Shown here: piece after piece, positions 1-8,651 of the stretch
Position numbering within the stretch: the first letter of the stretch is position 1
How the letters are laid out: each line of letters begins with the position of its first letter
Assembly (NCBI GenBank): GCA_945957495.1
Contig: CAMFLG010000008.1
Location: 1-21,503 of the forward strand
Length of the DNA: 21,503 bases
Direction of reading: 5' to 3'
From: an uncultured Pseudorhodobacter sp.
GTDB lineage: Bacteria; Pseudomonadota; Alphaproteobacteria; Rhodobacterales; Rhodobacteraceae
Notes under the pieces: generated by a model
What the model saw: the letters and a program-made list of their open reading frames with translations, nothing else
Databases searched by the model: none
What the model was told of the DNA's origin: nothing
Position numbers and translations under genes: made by a program

Positions 1-1810
1 GGATATGGCCAAGGTCTGCGGCCCGCATCCGCTGCAGCGTTTCGGTGATCAGCGGGATATGCGAGCCCGACAGGATCGACAGGCCGACAACATGCGCCTC
101 TTGATCGGCGGCGGCAGAGACAATCTCTGCCGGGGTCAGGCGGATGCCTTCATAGGCGATGTCCATGCCGCAATCGCGGGCGCGGGAGGCGATCTGTTCA
201 GCGCCGTTGGAGTGGCCGTCAAGGCCGGGCTTGCCGACGAGGAATTTGAGCTGGCGGCCAAGTTTGGTGGAAACGGCGGCGACGGCGGCGCGGATTTCCT
301 CCAGCCCCTCGGTGCGGTTCGAGGGGTTGCGGGAAACGCCGGTGGGCGCGCGGTATTCGCCGAAGGCGGCGCGCACCATGGCACCCCATTCGCCGGTGGT
401 GGCACCTGCCTTGGCGGCGGCGATCGAGGCGGGCATGATGTTGCTGCCATTGGCGGCGGCGCTGCGCAGGGCGGCCAAGGCGGCCTGCACCTTTGCCTCA
501 TCCCGGGTGGCGCGCCATTCGGCGAGGCGGGCCAACTGATCGGCCTCTGCCTGCGGGTCAGACACCATGATCGCGCCGTCGCCAGCGGTCAGCGGGCTGG
601 GGGTGGTTTCGATCCAGCGGTTGACGCCGACGACGGTGGTGTCCTTGGTTTCGATCTTGTTGATGCGGGTGGCGTTTGATTCGACCAGACGGCCCTTCAT
701 GTAGTCGATGGCGGCAACCGCGCCGCCCATGGCGTCGATGGTGGCCAGTTCGGCGCGCGCCCCGTCTTTCAGCGCCGCAACCTTGCGGTCAATCGCGGGG
801 TTGCCGTCGAAGAGGTCGTCATATTCCAGCAGGTCGGTTTCATAGGCGAGAATCTGCTGCATGCGCAGTGACCATTGCTGATCCCAGGGGCGGGGCAGGC
901 CCAAAGCCTCGTTCCAGGCGGGAAGTTGCACGGCCCGGGCGCGGGCCTTTTTGGAAAGGGTGACGGCCAGCATTTCGATCAGGATGCGGTAGACGTTGTT
1001 TTCGGGCTGCTGTTCGGTCAGGCCCAGCGAGTTCACCTGCACGCCGTAGCGGAAGCGGCGGTATTTCGCCTCGGTGATGCCGTAGCGGGTTTCACAAAGT
1101 TCGTCCCACAGATCGACGAAGGCGCGCATCTTGCACAGTTCGGTGACAAAGCGGATGCCTGCGTTGACGAAGAAGGAAATGCGGCCAACCATGTTGGGGA
1201 AATCGGCGGCGGGCACCTTGGCCTTGAGGTCATCCAGCACGGCGCAGGCGGTGGCAAGGGCGAAGGCCAGTTCCTGTTCCGGCGTGGCCCCGGCCTCTTG
1301 CAGGTGGTAGGAACAGATGTTCATCGGGTTCCATTTGGGCAGATGTTTCTGCGTGTAGGCGGCCACGTCGGTGATCATGCGCAAGGACGGTTTCGGCGGG
1401 GCGATATAGGTGCCGCGCGACAGGTATTCCTTGATGATGTCATTCTGCACCGTGCCTTGCAGGGCGGACACATCGGCGCCCTGTTCTTCGGCGACGGCGA
1501 TATAAAGCGCCAAGAGCCAGGGGGCGGTGGCGTTGATCGTCATCGAGGTGTTCATCTGTTCCAGCGGGATATCCTTGAACAGCGCCCGCATGTCGCCCAG
1601 ATGGTTCACCGGCACGCCGACCTTGCCGACCTCGCCCTTGGCCAGTTCGTGATCCGAATCATAGCCGGTCTGGGTGGGCAGATCGAAGGCCACCGACAGG
1701 CCGGTTTGCCCCTTGGCAAGGTTGGCGCGGTAAAGCGCGTTCGAGGCGGCGGCAGTGGAATGGCCTGCGTAGGTGCGAAACAGCCACGGGGTTTCTTTAG
1801 CAGCACTCAT
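1..1810 (-). CDS. ecm: Ethylmalonyl-CoA mutase (C-terminus cut by window edge)
   Basis: This is a coenzyme B12-dependent mutase converting (2R)-ethylmalonyl-CoA to methylsuccinyl-CoA in the cytoplasmic ethylmalonyl-CoA pathway of acetyl-CoA assimilation. The leftward frame begins MSAAKETPWLFRTYAGHST and runs 603 codons to the window edge. The family is about 650-660 residues, so roughly the last 50 are missing. The N-terminal two thirds is the substrate-binding barrel (FDLPTQTGYDSDH, SMTINATAPW, QLPAWNEALGLPRPWDQQW). The B12-binding domain carries DxHxxG as D531-G-H533-S-N-G536 after FLVGKPGL. The text is close to the Rhodobacter sphaeroides Ecm sequence as I remember it, which separates it from methylmalonyl-CoA mutase. 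The ATG follows AGGAG at good spacing. ccr lies 2.2 kb away in the opposite direction. Confidence 0.96.
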   Translation of the reverse strand, partial: MSAAKETPWLFRTYAGHSTAAASNALYRANLAKGQTGLSVAFDLPTQTGYDSDHELAKGEVGKVGVPVNHLGDMRALFKDIPLEQMNTSMTINATAPWLLALYIAVAEEQGADVSALQGTVQNDIIKEYLSRGTYIAPPKPSLRMITDVAAYTQKHLPKWNPMNICSYHLQEAGATPEQELAFALATACAVLDDLKAKVPAADFPNMVGRISFFVNAGIRFVTELCKMRAFVDLWDELCETRYGITEAKYRRFRYGVQVNSLGLTEQQPENNVYRILIEMLAVTLSKKARARAVQLPAWNEALGLPRPWDQQWSLRMQQILAYETDLLEYDDLFDGNPAIDRKVAALKDGARAELATIDAMGGAVAAIDYMKGRLVESNATRINKIETKDTTVVGVNRWIETTPSPLTAGDGAIMVSDPQAEADQLARLAEWRATRDEAKVQAALAALRSAAANGSNIMPASIAAAKAGATTGEWGAMVRAAFGEYRAPTGVSRNPSNRTEGLEEIRAAVAAVSTKLGRQLKFLVGKPGLDGHSNGAEQIASRARDCGMDIAYEGIRLTPAEIVSAAADQEAHVVGLSILSGSHIPLITETLQRMRAADLGHI

Positions 1811-1846
1811 CGCGGGCTCCTGACAAGGGGGTAACAATCTTTCGCA

Positions 1847-1875
1847 TATGCAGCACAAAGCGCAACTATCGGCAA
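1847..1875 (-). promoter_or_regulatory. Candidate ecm promoter
   Basis: Reading leftward, TTGCCG (1875-1870) and TGCATA (1852-1847) are separated by 17 nt, which fits a sigma-70 -35/-10 pair about 40 bp before the ecm start. An inverted TTGC/GCAA motif lies immediately upstream (1884-1900). This is a pattern match only; alphaproteobacterial promoters are degenerate. Confidence 0.3.
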
Positions 1876-1883
1876 GGGGGAAT

Positions 1884-1900
1884 TTGCTGCGATGCGGCAA
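1884..1900. promoter_or_regulatory. Inverted repeat upstream of ecm (possible operator)
   Basis: TTGCTGC-GAT-GCGGCAA is a near-perfect inverted repeat (6 of 7 arm positions pair) placed just upstream of the candidate ecm -35 box. A similar TTGC...GCAA arrangement occurs before ccr at 3892-3907. This is a position where an activator could bind. The site recalls the TTTGCAAA core bound by RamB-type regulators of acetate metabolism, but that link is inference. Confidence 0.35.
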
Positions 1901-1956
1901 CGGTTTTTGACCGGATGGATATATTTTTCTTGCGTGAAGCTGGGTGGATGGCTTTG

Positions 1957-1973
1957 ATGACAGTGCTTGTCAT
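1957..1973. promoter_or_regulatory. Perfect 6-bp inverted repeat, possible operator
   Basis: ATGACA-GTGCT-TGTCAT has perfect 6-bp arms around a 5-bp spacer, in the divergent region between ecm and the small secreted protein gene, about 85 bp before the latter's start. The size and symmetry suit a dimeric repressor site. No cognate regulator is identifiable in the window. Confidence 0.35.
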
Positions 1974-2058
1974 TTGAAAAGGGCCGTGGATTTCAGGCAA
2001 GATGTGGGCATGCCAGCAAATCTGCTGCCACCGAAACACAAGAAAATACGAGGAAAAA

Positions 2059-2391
2059 ATGCATATTTCTGCTTTGCGCCTGACCCTTGCCGCCGCTGTT
2101 CTTGCGGGCTCTGCCGTGACGGCTGCAGCCTATGACCGGCATGTCACCATCCACAACAACACGGGCATGACGCTGTACCGGTTCTATTCGACCAATTCGG
2201 GCGCCTCGCGCTGGGGCAATGACGTGATGGGAACGTCCACGCTGCCGAACGGGTCGTCGATGCGGCTGAATTTCGACAATGCCAAGGGCTACTGCAACTT
2301 TGACTTCCGCGCTGTGTTCGAGGATGGCACGGTGCTGCAACGCGCCAATGTCGATGTCTGTGACATCGGCGATTATTACTACACCGACTGA
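2059..2391 (+). CDS. Small secreted protein of unknown function
   Basis: A 110-residue protein with a clear Sec signal peptide (MHISALRLTLAAAVLAGSAVTAAA, probable cleavage after the AAA before YDRHVTIHN). The mature part is about 85 residues and looks all-beta: alternating hydrophobic stretches, HNNTGMTLYRFYSTNSG, RWGNDVMG, and a C-terminal half with two Cys (GYCNFDFRAVFEDGT and VDVCDIGDYYYTD) that could form a disulfide in the periplasm. I recognise it only as a type of small exported protein seen in Rhodobacterales; no function is assigned. The ATG is chosen because GAGGAAAA lies directly upstream and the signal peptide begins there; the frame is open further up (in-frame ATG at 2002) but that extension has no signal-like character. 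It is divergent from ecm. Confidence 0.85.
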   Translation: MHISALRLTLAAAVLAGSAVTAAAYDRHVTIHNNTGMTLYRFYSTNSGASRWGNDVMGTSTLPNGSSMRLNFDNAKGYCNFDFRAVFEDGTVLQRANVDVCDIGDYYYTD

Positions 2392-2421
2392 GTCCTTCTG
2401 CGGGCGCGCGCGCCGGATTGG

Positions 2422-2436
2422 CCCTTTGCGAAAGGG
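2422..2436 (+). terminator. Short hairpin after secreted-protein gene
   Basis: CCCTTT-GCG-AAAGGG is a perfect 6-bp stem about 30 bp after the stop codon. It is followed by TTAAACC rather than a run of T, so it is at best a weak intrinsic terminator or an RNA-stabilising hairpin. Confidence 0.35.
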
Positions 2437-2489
2437 TTAAACCGTGGCAGCCTGCGGGGCAGGCCGAATGATCGGGGGAGGGGGCCGCG

Positions 2490-3839
2490 ATTTTCCGAAC
2501 CGTCACCCTGCCGCTATGGGTGCTGCTGCTGATCCTGGGCTTTGCCCTGGTGACGTTTGCGTCGCATTTCCTGTTCCCCTCGGTCCGCTGGTTCTTTCGC
2601 AAGCGGATGGAAAAGGCGGTCGGGCGGATCAACGCCCGGCTGGACCGGCCGATTGAATGGTTCAAACTGGCGCGGCGGCAGGACATGATCGTGCGGCTGG
2701 CCTATGATCCGCAGGTTCTGGCGGCGGTGACGGAACATGCCGCCGAACAGGGCATACCCGGGTCAGTGGCCTTTGAAGAGGCGCGGCGCTATGCGCGCGA
2801 GATCGTGCCGGGGTTTTCCGCAACGCTGTATTTCGGCATTGCGATCCGGCTGGCGCGGGGGCTGAGCCGGGCGCTGTACCGGGTGCGGATCGGCAAGGTG
2901 GATGCGGCGCTTCGGCATATCGACCGCGAGGCGACGGTGATCTTTGTGATCAACCACCGATCGAACATGGATTATGTGCTGATCACCTGGCTGGTGGCGA
3001 ACCGGTCGGCGATTTCCTATGCGGTGGGGGAATGGGCGCGGATCTGGCCGCTGTCGGGGCTGATCCGGTCGATGGGGGCCTATTTCATCCGGCGCAATTC
3101 GCGCAATGCTTTGTATCGCCGGGTGCTGGCGCGCTATGTGCAGATGGCGACGGCGGATGGCATGACGCAGGCGATTTTCCCCGAAGGGGGGCTGTCGCTG
3201 AACGGGCGGGTCGGCGCGGCGCGGATGGGGTTGCTGAGCTATATGGCCTCTGCCTATCAGCCCGGCGGGCGTGACGTGGTGTTTGTGCCGGTGGGGTTGG
3301 CCTATGACCGGGTGCTGGAGGACCGTATCCTGACGAATGCGGCGGCGGCGGGCAACCGGCGGTTTCGCGGCAAGCCGCTGGCGATTGCGGGGTTTGTTGG
3401 CCGGGTGGTCTGGCGCAAGCTGCGCGGCACGTTCAAGGGCTTTGGCACAGCGGCTGCGGGCTTTGGCCCGCCGGTTTCATTGACCGGATTCATGGCAGAG
3501 CGTCCGGGTCGCCCGGTGGAAGAGTTGGGCGCGCATCTGATGGCCGAGATCGAGCGGGTGGTGCCGGTGCTGCCGGTGCCGCTGATCGCGGCGGCGCTGG
3601 CGGAGGCGCCTGCGGATCGCGCGGCGCTGGCCGCGGCGGTGGCGGGGTTGATCGCGCGGCTGGAGGCCGTGGGTGCGGTGATGAAACTGCCGCCGCAGGG
3701 GCTGGAGGTGACGCTGGACGAGGGGCTGGGCCCGCTGATCGCGCGCGGCGCGGTGGGGCCGGATGTGCAGGCGCTGCCGGGCGCTGCGGCGCTGTTGGAC
3801 TTCTATGCGGCGCCGGTGCGGCAGAGACTTGGGGCCTGA
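2490..3839 (+). CDS. PlsB/PlsC-family glycerolipid acyltransferase with probable ATT start
   Basis: Membrane-associated acyl transferase of phospholipid synthesis, transferring an acyl group to glycerol-3-phosphate or its 1-acyl form. Family blocks, numbered from the ATT start: NHRSNMD with catalytic H156 and D161 (HX4D), GAYFIRR at 196-202, and FPEGGLS at 230-236. NHRSNMDYVL plus GAYFIRR resembles the PlsB (GPAT) branch more than short PlsC, although the protein (449 aa) is far shorter than E. coli PlsB. An N-terminal membrane segment (LPLWVLLLILGFALVTFA) is followed by FLFPSVRWFFRKRM. The frame has an in-frame TGA at 2469 and no ATG or TTG before the conserved region; GTG first occurs at 2520, inside the membrane segment. 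GGAGG at 2477-2481 sits 8 nt before ATT, and homologues as I remember them start MFRxVT, so ATT at 2490 (IFRTVTLPLW) is favoured. It sits between ecm and ccr; no functional link is proven. Confidence 0.87.
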   Translation: MFRTVTLPLWVLLLILGFALVTFASHFLFPSVRWFFRKRMEKAVGRINARLDRPIEWFKLARRQDMIVRLAYDPQVLAAVTEHAAEQGIPGSVAFEEARRYAREIVPGFSATLYFGIAIRLARGLSRALYRVRIGKVDAALRHIDREATVIFVINHRSNMDYVLITWLVANRSAISYAVGEWARIWPLSGLIRSMGAYFIRRNSRNALYRRVLARYVQMATADGMTQAIFPEGGLSLNGRVGAARMGLLSYMASAYQPGGRDVVFVPVGLAYDRVLEDRILTNAAAAGNRRFRGKPLAIAGFVGRVVWRKLRGTFKGFGTAAAGFGPPVSLTGFMAERPGRPVEELGAHLMAEIERVVPVLPVPLIAAALAEAPADRAALAAAVAGLIARLEAVGAVMKLPPQGLEVTLDEGLGPLIARGAVGPDVQALPGAAALLDFYAAPVRQRLGA

Positions 3840-3891
3840 GGCTTCGCTGCGACGCGGCGGACATAAAATTACAAAATCAATTCATTTCCTA

Positions 3892-3907
3892 TTGCAATGT
3901 TGCGCAA
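3892..3907. promoter_or_regulatory. TTGC/GCAA motif upstream of ccr (possible operator)
   Basis: TTGCAATGTTGCGCAA combines two self-complementary cores, TTGCAA and TTGCGCAA, about 70 bp before the ccr start. A possible promoter overlaps it: TTGCAA (3892-3897), 18-nt spacer, TATCAA (3916-3921). The similarity to the inverted TTGC...GCAA site before ecm suggests a shared regulator of the ethylmalonyl-CoA pathway. This is inference from two sites. Confidence 0.35.
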
Positions 3908-3976
3908 ATGGCCGGTATCAATCGCTCAACCCGTCCCGATTCTGCGGCGCGGCATGGTTTTGCGATGGAGGCAGCG

Positions 3977-5269
<1,293 letters not shown>

Positions 5270-5338
5270 TCTTGCGGAGCGGCTGCGCCGCATTGTTTTA
5301 ACCTCGCCCGCCGCGCTAACGCGCTTTGGGCTCAGGGT

Positions 5339-5445
5339 GAGGGGGCTTTCCGCCCCCTCGCGCGTGCCGCGCTCACCCCCGAGAGTATTTTGGCCAATGT
5401 GAAGGGATTAAGGGCTTTCATCTTGGCGGAAATACTCCGGGGGAG
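5339..5445. repeat. Composite intergenic repeat A: GC hairpin plus inverted GTATTT/GCCAA boxes
   Basis: The ccr to helicase spacer (239 bp) is mostly structured. A hairpin GAGGGGGC-TTTCC-GCCCCCTC (5339-5359) is followed after 16 bp by a box CCCCCG..GAGTATTTTGGCCAA..TGAAG (5376-5404). A second copy of that box lies on the opposite strand (5445-5417: CCCCCGGAGTATTT, CCGCCAAGATGAA), so the two form a large imperfect stem around a 12-nt loop. The same hairpin-plus-box arrangement recurs at 8687-8754. It probably ends ccr transcription, but there is no T-tract. I remember such boxes as abundant between genes in Rhodobacterales. Confidence 0.65.
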
Positions 5446-5508
5446 CCCCGCAGGGGCGGGGGCGGAGCCCCTCTGGTTCTTTTCAGACCGGCCCGGTATG
5501 GTCGCGGC

Positions 5509-7050
5509 ATGAGCGAACTTGCCCCCCTTGCGTTGACATTTTCCGATGATCAGGCCGAGGCCTATGACCGCGTGGCTGCGGAATTGCTGGCCATGGGGGT
5601 TGATCTGGCGGAGGGGACGACAGAGCCGCGGGGGGAGGGGAAATCCTCGGTTCTGGCGGTGGTGGGCAAGGCGGGGTCAGGCAAGACCATGCTGCTGGCC
5701 AGCCTTTACAAGGCATTGGCGGCGGCGGGGGTGGACCTGGTTTCAGGCGATTATGAGCCCAAGCGCCGCAAGGATCGGCGCACGCTGGCAATATTGGCGC
5801 CGACCAACAAGGCCGCGTCGGTGTTGCGGATGCGGGGGGTTCCGGCGACGACGATTCACCGCATTCTTTATACGCCGGTTTATGATCCGCAGTATGAGAA
5901 GATCGCCGAATGGCTGACGGGGCAGGGGCCGCGCCCGGTGGTGGAGGGGTTGACCGACCTTGCGCTGGACCGCGCGCATGCGTTCTATCAGACGGTCGCC
6001 TCGATCCCCGGTGCGCTGGCGGCTGCGGGGCTGCGGGGCAGCGATTTCATCAAGGGCTGGAAGCGGCGCGAGGAGCCGTTGGACGTAGGCTTTGTCGATG
6101 AATCCTCGATGCTGGATGAGCGGCAGCTGGACGATCTGCGTGAGATTTTCCCGACCTTGGTGTTGTTTGGCGACCCGGCGCAGTTGGCGCCGGTGGGGTT
6201 GTCGGGCGAGATGGTGTTCAACCGGCTGGGGGAAAGCAGAAAGTTAACCTTGTCGCGCATCCACCGGCAAACTCAGGACAATCCGATCTTGGACCTTGCG
6301 CATGCGCTGGGCGATCCGGGGCTGGGCTTTGACCAGTTCGAGCGGATGGTGGAAGAGGTGGCGCGGCGCGATGAGCGGGTTGTCTGGGCGGAGCGGGTGG
6401 ATGCCGATCTGATGGCGCGCAGCCCGGTGCTGGTTTGGCGCAATGCCACGCGCATCCGGCTGATCACGGCGTTTCGGGCGGCGCAGGGTGCGCCAGAGGA
6501 TGCGTTGCTGCCCGGAGAGCCATTGATTTGTGATGGGATCGAGTTGCCGCTGAAGCACCGCAAGAAGCGGATTGATCTGGAGGCGCGCGGGCTGATCAAG
6601 GGGGCGCAGGTGATTTACCTTGGCCCCGGCACCAAGCCCGGTTTTGCCAAGCTGCATGTGGTGGGGGCGGAGGATCCGCAAATCTCGGCCGCGTCGATCA
6701 TCAAGATTGAGCGCCCGGATGAGGAAGAGCCGTTCATCGCCACGGCGGCGGTGATGGGGGCGGCGTTCCTGCACGGGGCGGCGGTGACGATTCACAAGGC
6801 GCAAGGCAGTCAGTGGGACACGGTTCAGGTGTTTGCACCCGACCTTTATGCGGCGGCGGCGGCGGGGCGCAGCGAATCCGGTGTGGCCCTGTGGAAGCGG
6901 CTGGCCTATGTGGCGATCACCCGGGCGGAAAACCGGCTGATGTGGGTGGTGCGCAATCGGCTGGCGCGACCTTTGCAGCCGCTGACGGTGGCGGACCTGA
7001 AGCCCTTGTCGGTGCCGTTGTCATTGTCGTTGCAAGAGAGCGGCGGCTGA
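5509..7050 (+). CDS. Stand-alone RecD-like superfamily 1B DNA helicase
   Basis: ATP-dependent helicase, 513 residues, with all main SF1 motifs: Walker A GKAGSGKT (53-60), motif Ia LAPTNKAA (97-104), Walker B VDESSM (196-201), motif III GDPAQLAPV (221-229), motif IV-like LSRIHRQ (248-254), motif V TIHKAQGSQWD (427-437) and motif VI YVAITRAENRL (467-477). The TIHKAQG form and UvrD-C-like end place it with the RecD/Dda (SF1B, 5'-3') group. There are no RecB or RecC genes and no long N-terminal domain as in RecD2, so a role in an exonuclease V complex is not supported. Substrate and partners cannot be read from sequence. The SD at the ATG is poor (GTCGCGGC before ATG), but the protein begins naturally with SELAPLALTFSDDQ. 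An Lrp/AsnC-domain gene follows 58 bp later. Confidence 0.9.
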   Translation: MSELAPLALTFSDDQAEAYDRVAAELLAMGVDLAEGTTEPRGEGKSSVLAVVGKAGSGKTMLLASLYKALAAAGVDLVSGDYEPKRRKDRRTLAILAPTNKAASVLRMRGVPATTIHRILYTPVYDPQYEKIAEWLTGQGPRPVVEGLTDLALDRAHAFYQTVASIPGALAAAGLRGSDFIKGWKRREEPLDVGFVDESSMLDERQLDDLREIFPTLVLFGDPAQLAPVGLSGEMVFNRLGESRKLTLSRIHRQTQDNPILDLAHALGDPGLGFDQFERMVEEVARRDERVVWAERVDADLMARSPVLVWRNATRIRLITAFRAAQGAPEDALLPGEPLICDGIELPLKHRKKRIDLEARGLIKGAQVIYLGPGTKPGFAKLHVVGAEDPQISAASIIKIERPDEEEPFIATAAVMGAAFLHGAAVTIHKAQGSQWDTVQVFAPDLYAAAAAGRSESGVALWKRLAYVAITRAENRLMWVVRNRLARPLQPLTVADLKPLSVPLSLSLQESGG

Positions 7051-7108
7051 GGCTTTCGCATCCGCCTGCGATTGGCTACGCTGCGGCAAAAGCGATCGAG
7101 AGGCCAAG

Positions 7109-7345
7109 ATGATCTGTGTGTTCGTTCAGTTCCGTTGCACCCCGGGCAAGACCTATGAGGTCGCCACGGCGATCTATGACCGCGAGGTGGTGAGTGAGCT
7201 ATACTCTACCAGCGGCGAATATGACCTGATTGCAAAGATTTACATCCCCGATGACGAGGATGTGGGGCATTACCTGTCGAACCGGTTGTTCGACATTCCG
7301 GGCATCGTGCGCACGCTGACGACGATGACGTTCCGGGCGTTTTAG
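7109..7345 (+). CDS. Stand-alone Lrp/AsnC effector-binding (RAM) domain protein
   Basis: A 78-residue protein consisting only of the alpha-beta effector/oligomerisation domain of Lrp/AsnC regulators. Visible features are the first strand (ICVFVQFRCTPGK), the helix (TYEVATAIYDREVVSELYSTSG), the strand-turn EYDLIAKIYIPD, and the end GIVRTLTTMTFRAF. The usual N-terminal helix-turn-helix, about 60 residues, is absent, and the region upstream (7051-7108) is too short to hold it, so this is a genuine domain-only protein rather than a truncated regulator. Such proteins form oligomers and may bind amino acids or pair with full-length Lrp proteins; the ligand is unknown. GAGAGG lies about 7 bp before the ATG. 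It follows the helicase gene in the same direction and may be co-transcribed. Confidence 0.85.
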   Translation: MICVFVQFRCTPGKTYEVATAIYDREVVSELYSTSGEYDLIAKIYIPDDEDVGHYLSNRLFDIPGIVRTLTTMTFRAF

Positions 7346-7441
7346 GCCGGTTCAAGGTTTCCGCGCAACGAGGCTATCGGAAAACGCGGTCGAGCAAGGC
7401 GGGAGGCAGCGATTTCCGATTCCGTCGAAAGCTGAATCGAT

Positions 7442-7981
7442 CTAGCCCTTTATCATGCGTTGCAGGGTTCCATCGCCTTTGAATGCGCGCAGGGCGGCAC
7501 CGGCGATATGGGCAACAAGCAGCGCCATGAGCAGTTTGGTGGCGCTGTTGTGGATGAAAAATCCGGTATTCTCCCATGCCGCGGACACAGGCGCGATGGC
7601 GGGGAGTGTGATCTGGTTGAAGATCACCACGTCAAGGCCGGTGGCGGCGCTGGCGACCCAACCGGAAATCGGGATGATGACGAGGCAGGCATAGATCAGG
7701 GCATGCACCGCGCGGGCGGCGCGGTTGGGCAGGCTGTCTGCATCGCCCAAGGGCGGCGGCGGTGGGCTGATGCGATGCCAGACCAGCCGGGTCAGCACGA
7801 GGATCAGGGCGACAAAGCCGATGGTCTTGTGCAAGCCGAACAGCCACAGATTGGCAAGCCCCAGTTGCATCGTGGCGATTTTCAGACCCAAGGGGATTTG
7901 CGCCAGGATCAGCGCGGCCATCGTCCAGTGCAACAGGCGGGTGATCAGGCCAAAGCCGGTGGGAGTATTGCGCCAGAGCAT
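7442..7981 (-). CDS. Cytochrome b561 family membrane protein
   Basis: A 179-residue inner-membrane di-haem b cytochrome of the CybB type, moving electrons between a quinol and a periplasmic partner. It has four hydrophobic segments (about 12-32, 47-67, 92-111 and 146-166). Four His residues, H18 (RLLHW), H51 (GLHKTIG), H144 (FFIHNSATK) and H158 (VAHIAG), fall at the positions of the haem ligands in E. coli CybB as I remember it; H93 is extra. The start is only 3 bp after the stop of the upstream yceI-type gene, so the pair is one operon. The same cytochrome b561/YceI pairing is known from E. coli yceJ-yceI. Natural donors or acceptors are not shown by the sequence. Confidence 0.9.
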   Translation of the reverse strand: MLWRNTPTGFGLITRLLHWTMAALILAQIPLGLKIATMQLGLANLWLFGLHKTIGFVALILVLTRLVWHRISPPPPPLGDADSLPNRAARAVHALIYACLVIIPISGWVASAATGLDVVIFNQITLPAIAPVSAAWENTGFFIHNSATKLLMALLVAHIAGAALRAFKGDGTLQRMIKG

Positions 7982-7984
7982 CGG

Positions 7985-8548
7985 CTATTCCGTTCGTGAA
8001 ATGCGGGCGAGGATGTCAAGCTTCACCTCATCCCCCACCATGTCGGACCAGCCGGTGGCGGCGTAGTCGCTGCGCCTGAGCGTGCCGGTCAGGCGGATGG
8101 TCAGTTTGCTGAGATCACCTTCGGCCTGGCCCTTTTGCCGCCAGATGACAGCCTGCATCGTCAGGGGGCGGGTGATGCCGCGCATGGTCAGATTGCCGGT
8201 GACTTCGGCGCCTTCGGCGGTTTTGCGGACGGCGGTGCTTTGAAAGGTGAGGCTGGGAAAGTCTGCGGTATCAAGGACTTTCGGCCCTTTCATCGCCTGA
8301 GCTGCGAAGGGGAAGCTGGCATCGGCGCCAGCGGCATTCAGCACGACATTGATCTTCGAGGCGGCGACATTGGCGAAATCCAGCGTCAGGTCGGCCGAGG
8401 TGATCGGCATCTGGCCGGTGATAGTATCGGTGCCGAAGGCGGTCTGAAAGCCGACGGTCGAGGCCTCGGGTTGCAGGGTGTAATGGGCGGGGGCGGCCAT
8501 GGCCGGGCTGGTCAGCAGGGCAAGACAGAGGGCGAGGATGCGGCGCAT
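7985..8548 (-). CDS. YceI family periplasmic protein
   Basis: A 187-residue secreted protein of the YceI fold, a lipocalin-like barrel that in several bacteria binds isoprenoid or quinone-like lipids. The signal peptide is MRRILALCLALLTSPAMA with cleavage after residue 18. Family signatures are the early YTLQPEASTVGF, the MKGPKVLDTADFPSLTFQST core (the family's 'FDV..yP.i.F.S' region), VTGNLTMRGITRPLTM, and the C-terminal RLTGTLRRSDYAATGW. It is the first gene of a leftward two-gene operon with a cytochrome b561, suggesting that the two share a quinone-like or other redox substrate in the periplasm. AGGAACC lies just before the ATG. Confidence 0.92.
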   Translation of the reverse strand: MRRILALCLALLTSPAMAAPAHYTLQPEASTVGFQTAFGTDTITGQMPITSADLTLDFANVAASKINVVLNAAGADASFPFAAQAMKGPKVLDTADFPSLTFQSTAVRKTAEGAEVTGNLTMRGITRPLTMQAVIWRQKGQAEGDLSKLTIRLTGTLRRSDYAATGWSDMVGDEVKLDILARISRTE

Positions 8549-8602
8549 GGCGGTTCCTTTTTCGCCAAGCTTAGCAGGGCTTTGCCCCGGTGGGGGACTA
8601 TT

Positions 8603-8618
8603 TCTGTGGGATCACAGA
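8603..8618. promoter_or_regulatory. Perfect inverted repeat upstream of yceI-type gene
   Basis: TCTGTG-GGAT-CACAGA has perfect 6-bp arms with a 4-bp spacer, 55 bp upstream of the yceI-type start. It could be an operator for the yceI/cytochrome b561 operon. No regulator gene lies beside it. Confidence 0.35.
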
Positions 8619-8651
8619 TTTGTGGGTAGCTGCTGCGCCGTGCAAAGCCGG

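Noticed and set aside
5..1834. Long rightward open frames (225 and 320 codons) across this region
   Set aside because: They run antisense to the unmistakable ecm gene; long antisense frames are expected in high-GC coding DNA, and their translations are Gly/His-rich without family motifs.
7109..7345. Truncated Lrp/AsnC pseudogene
   Set aside because: It has its own SD and start codon, ends at the normal domain boundary, and there is no HTH remnant upstream; domain-only proteins of this kind are known.
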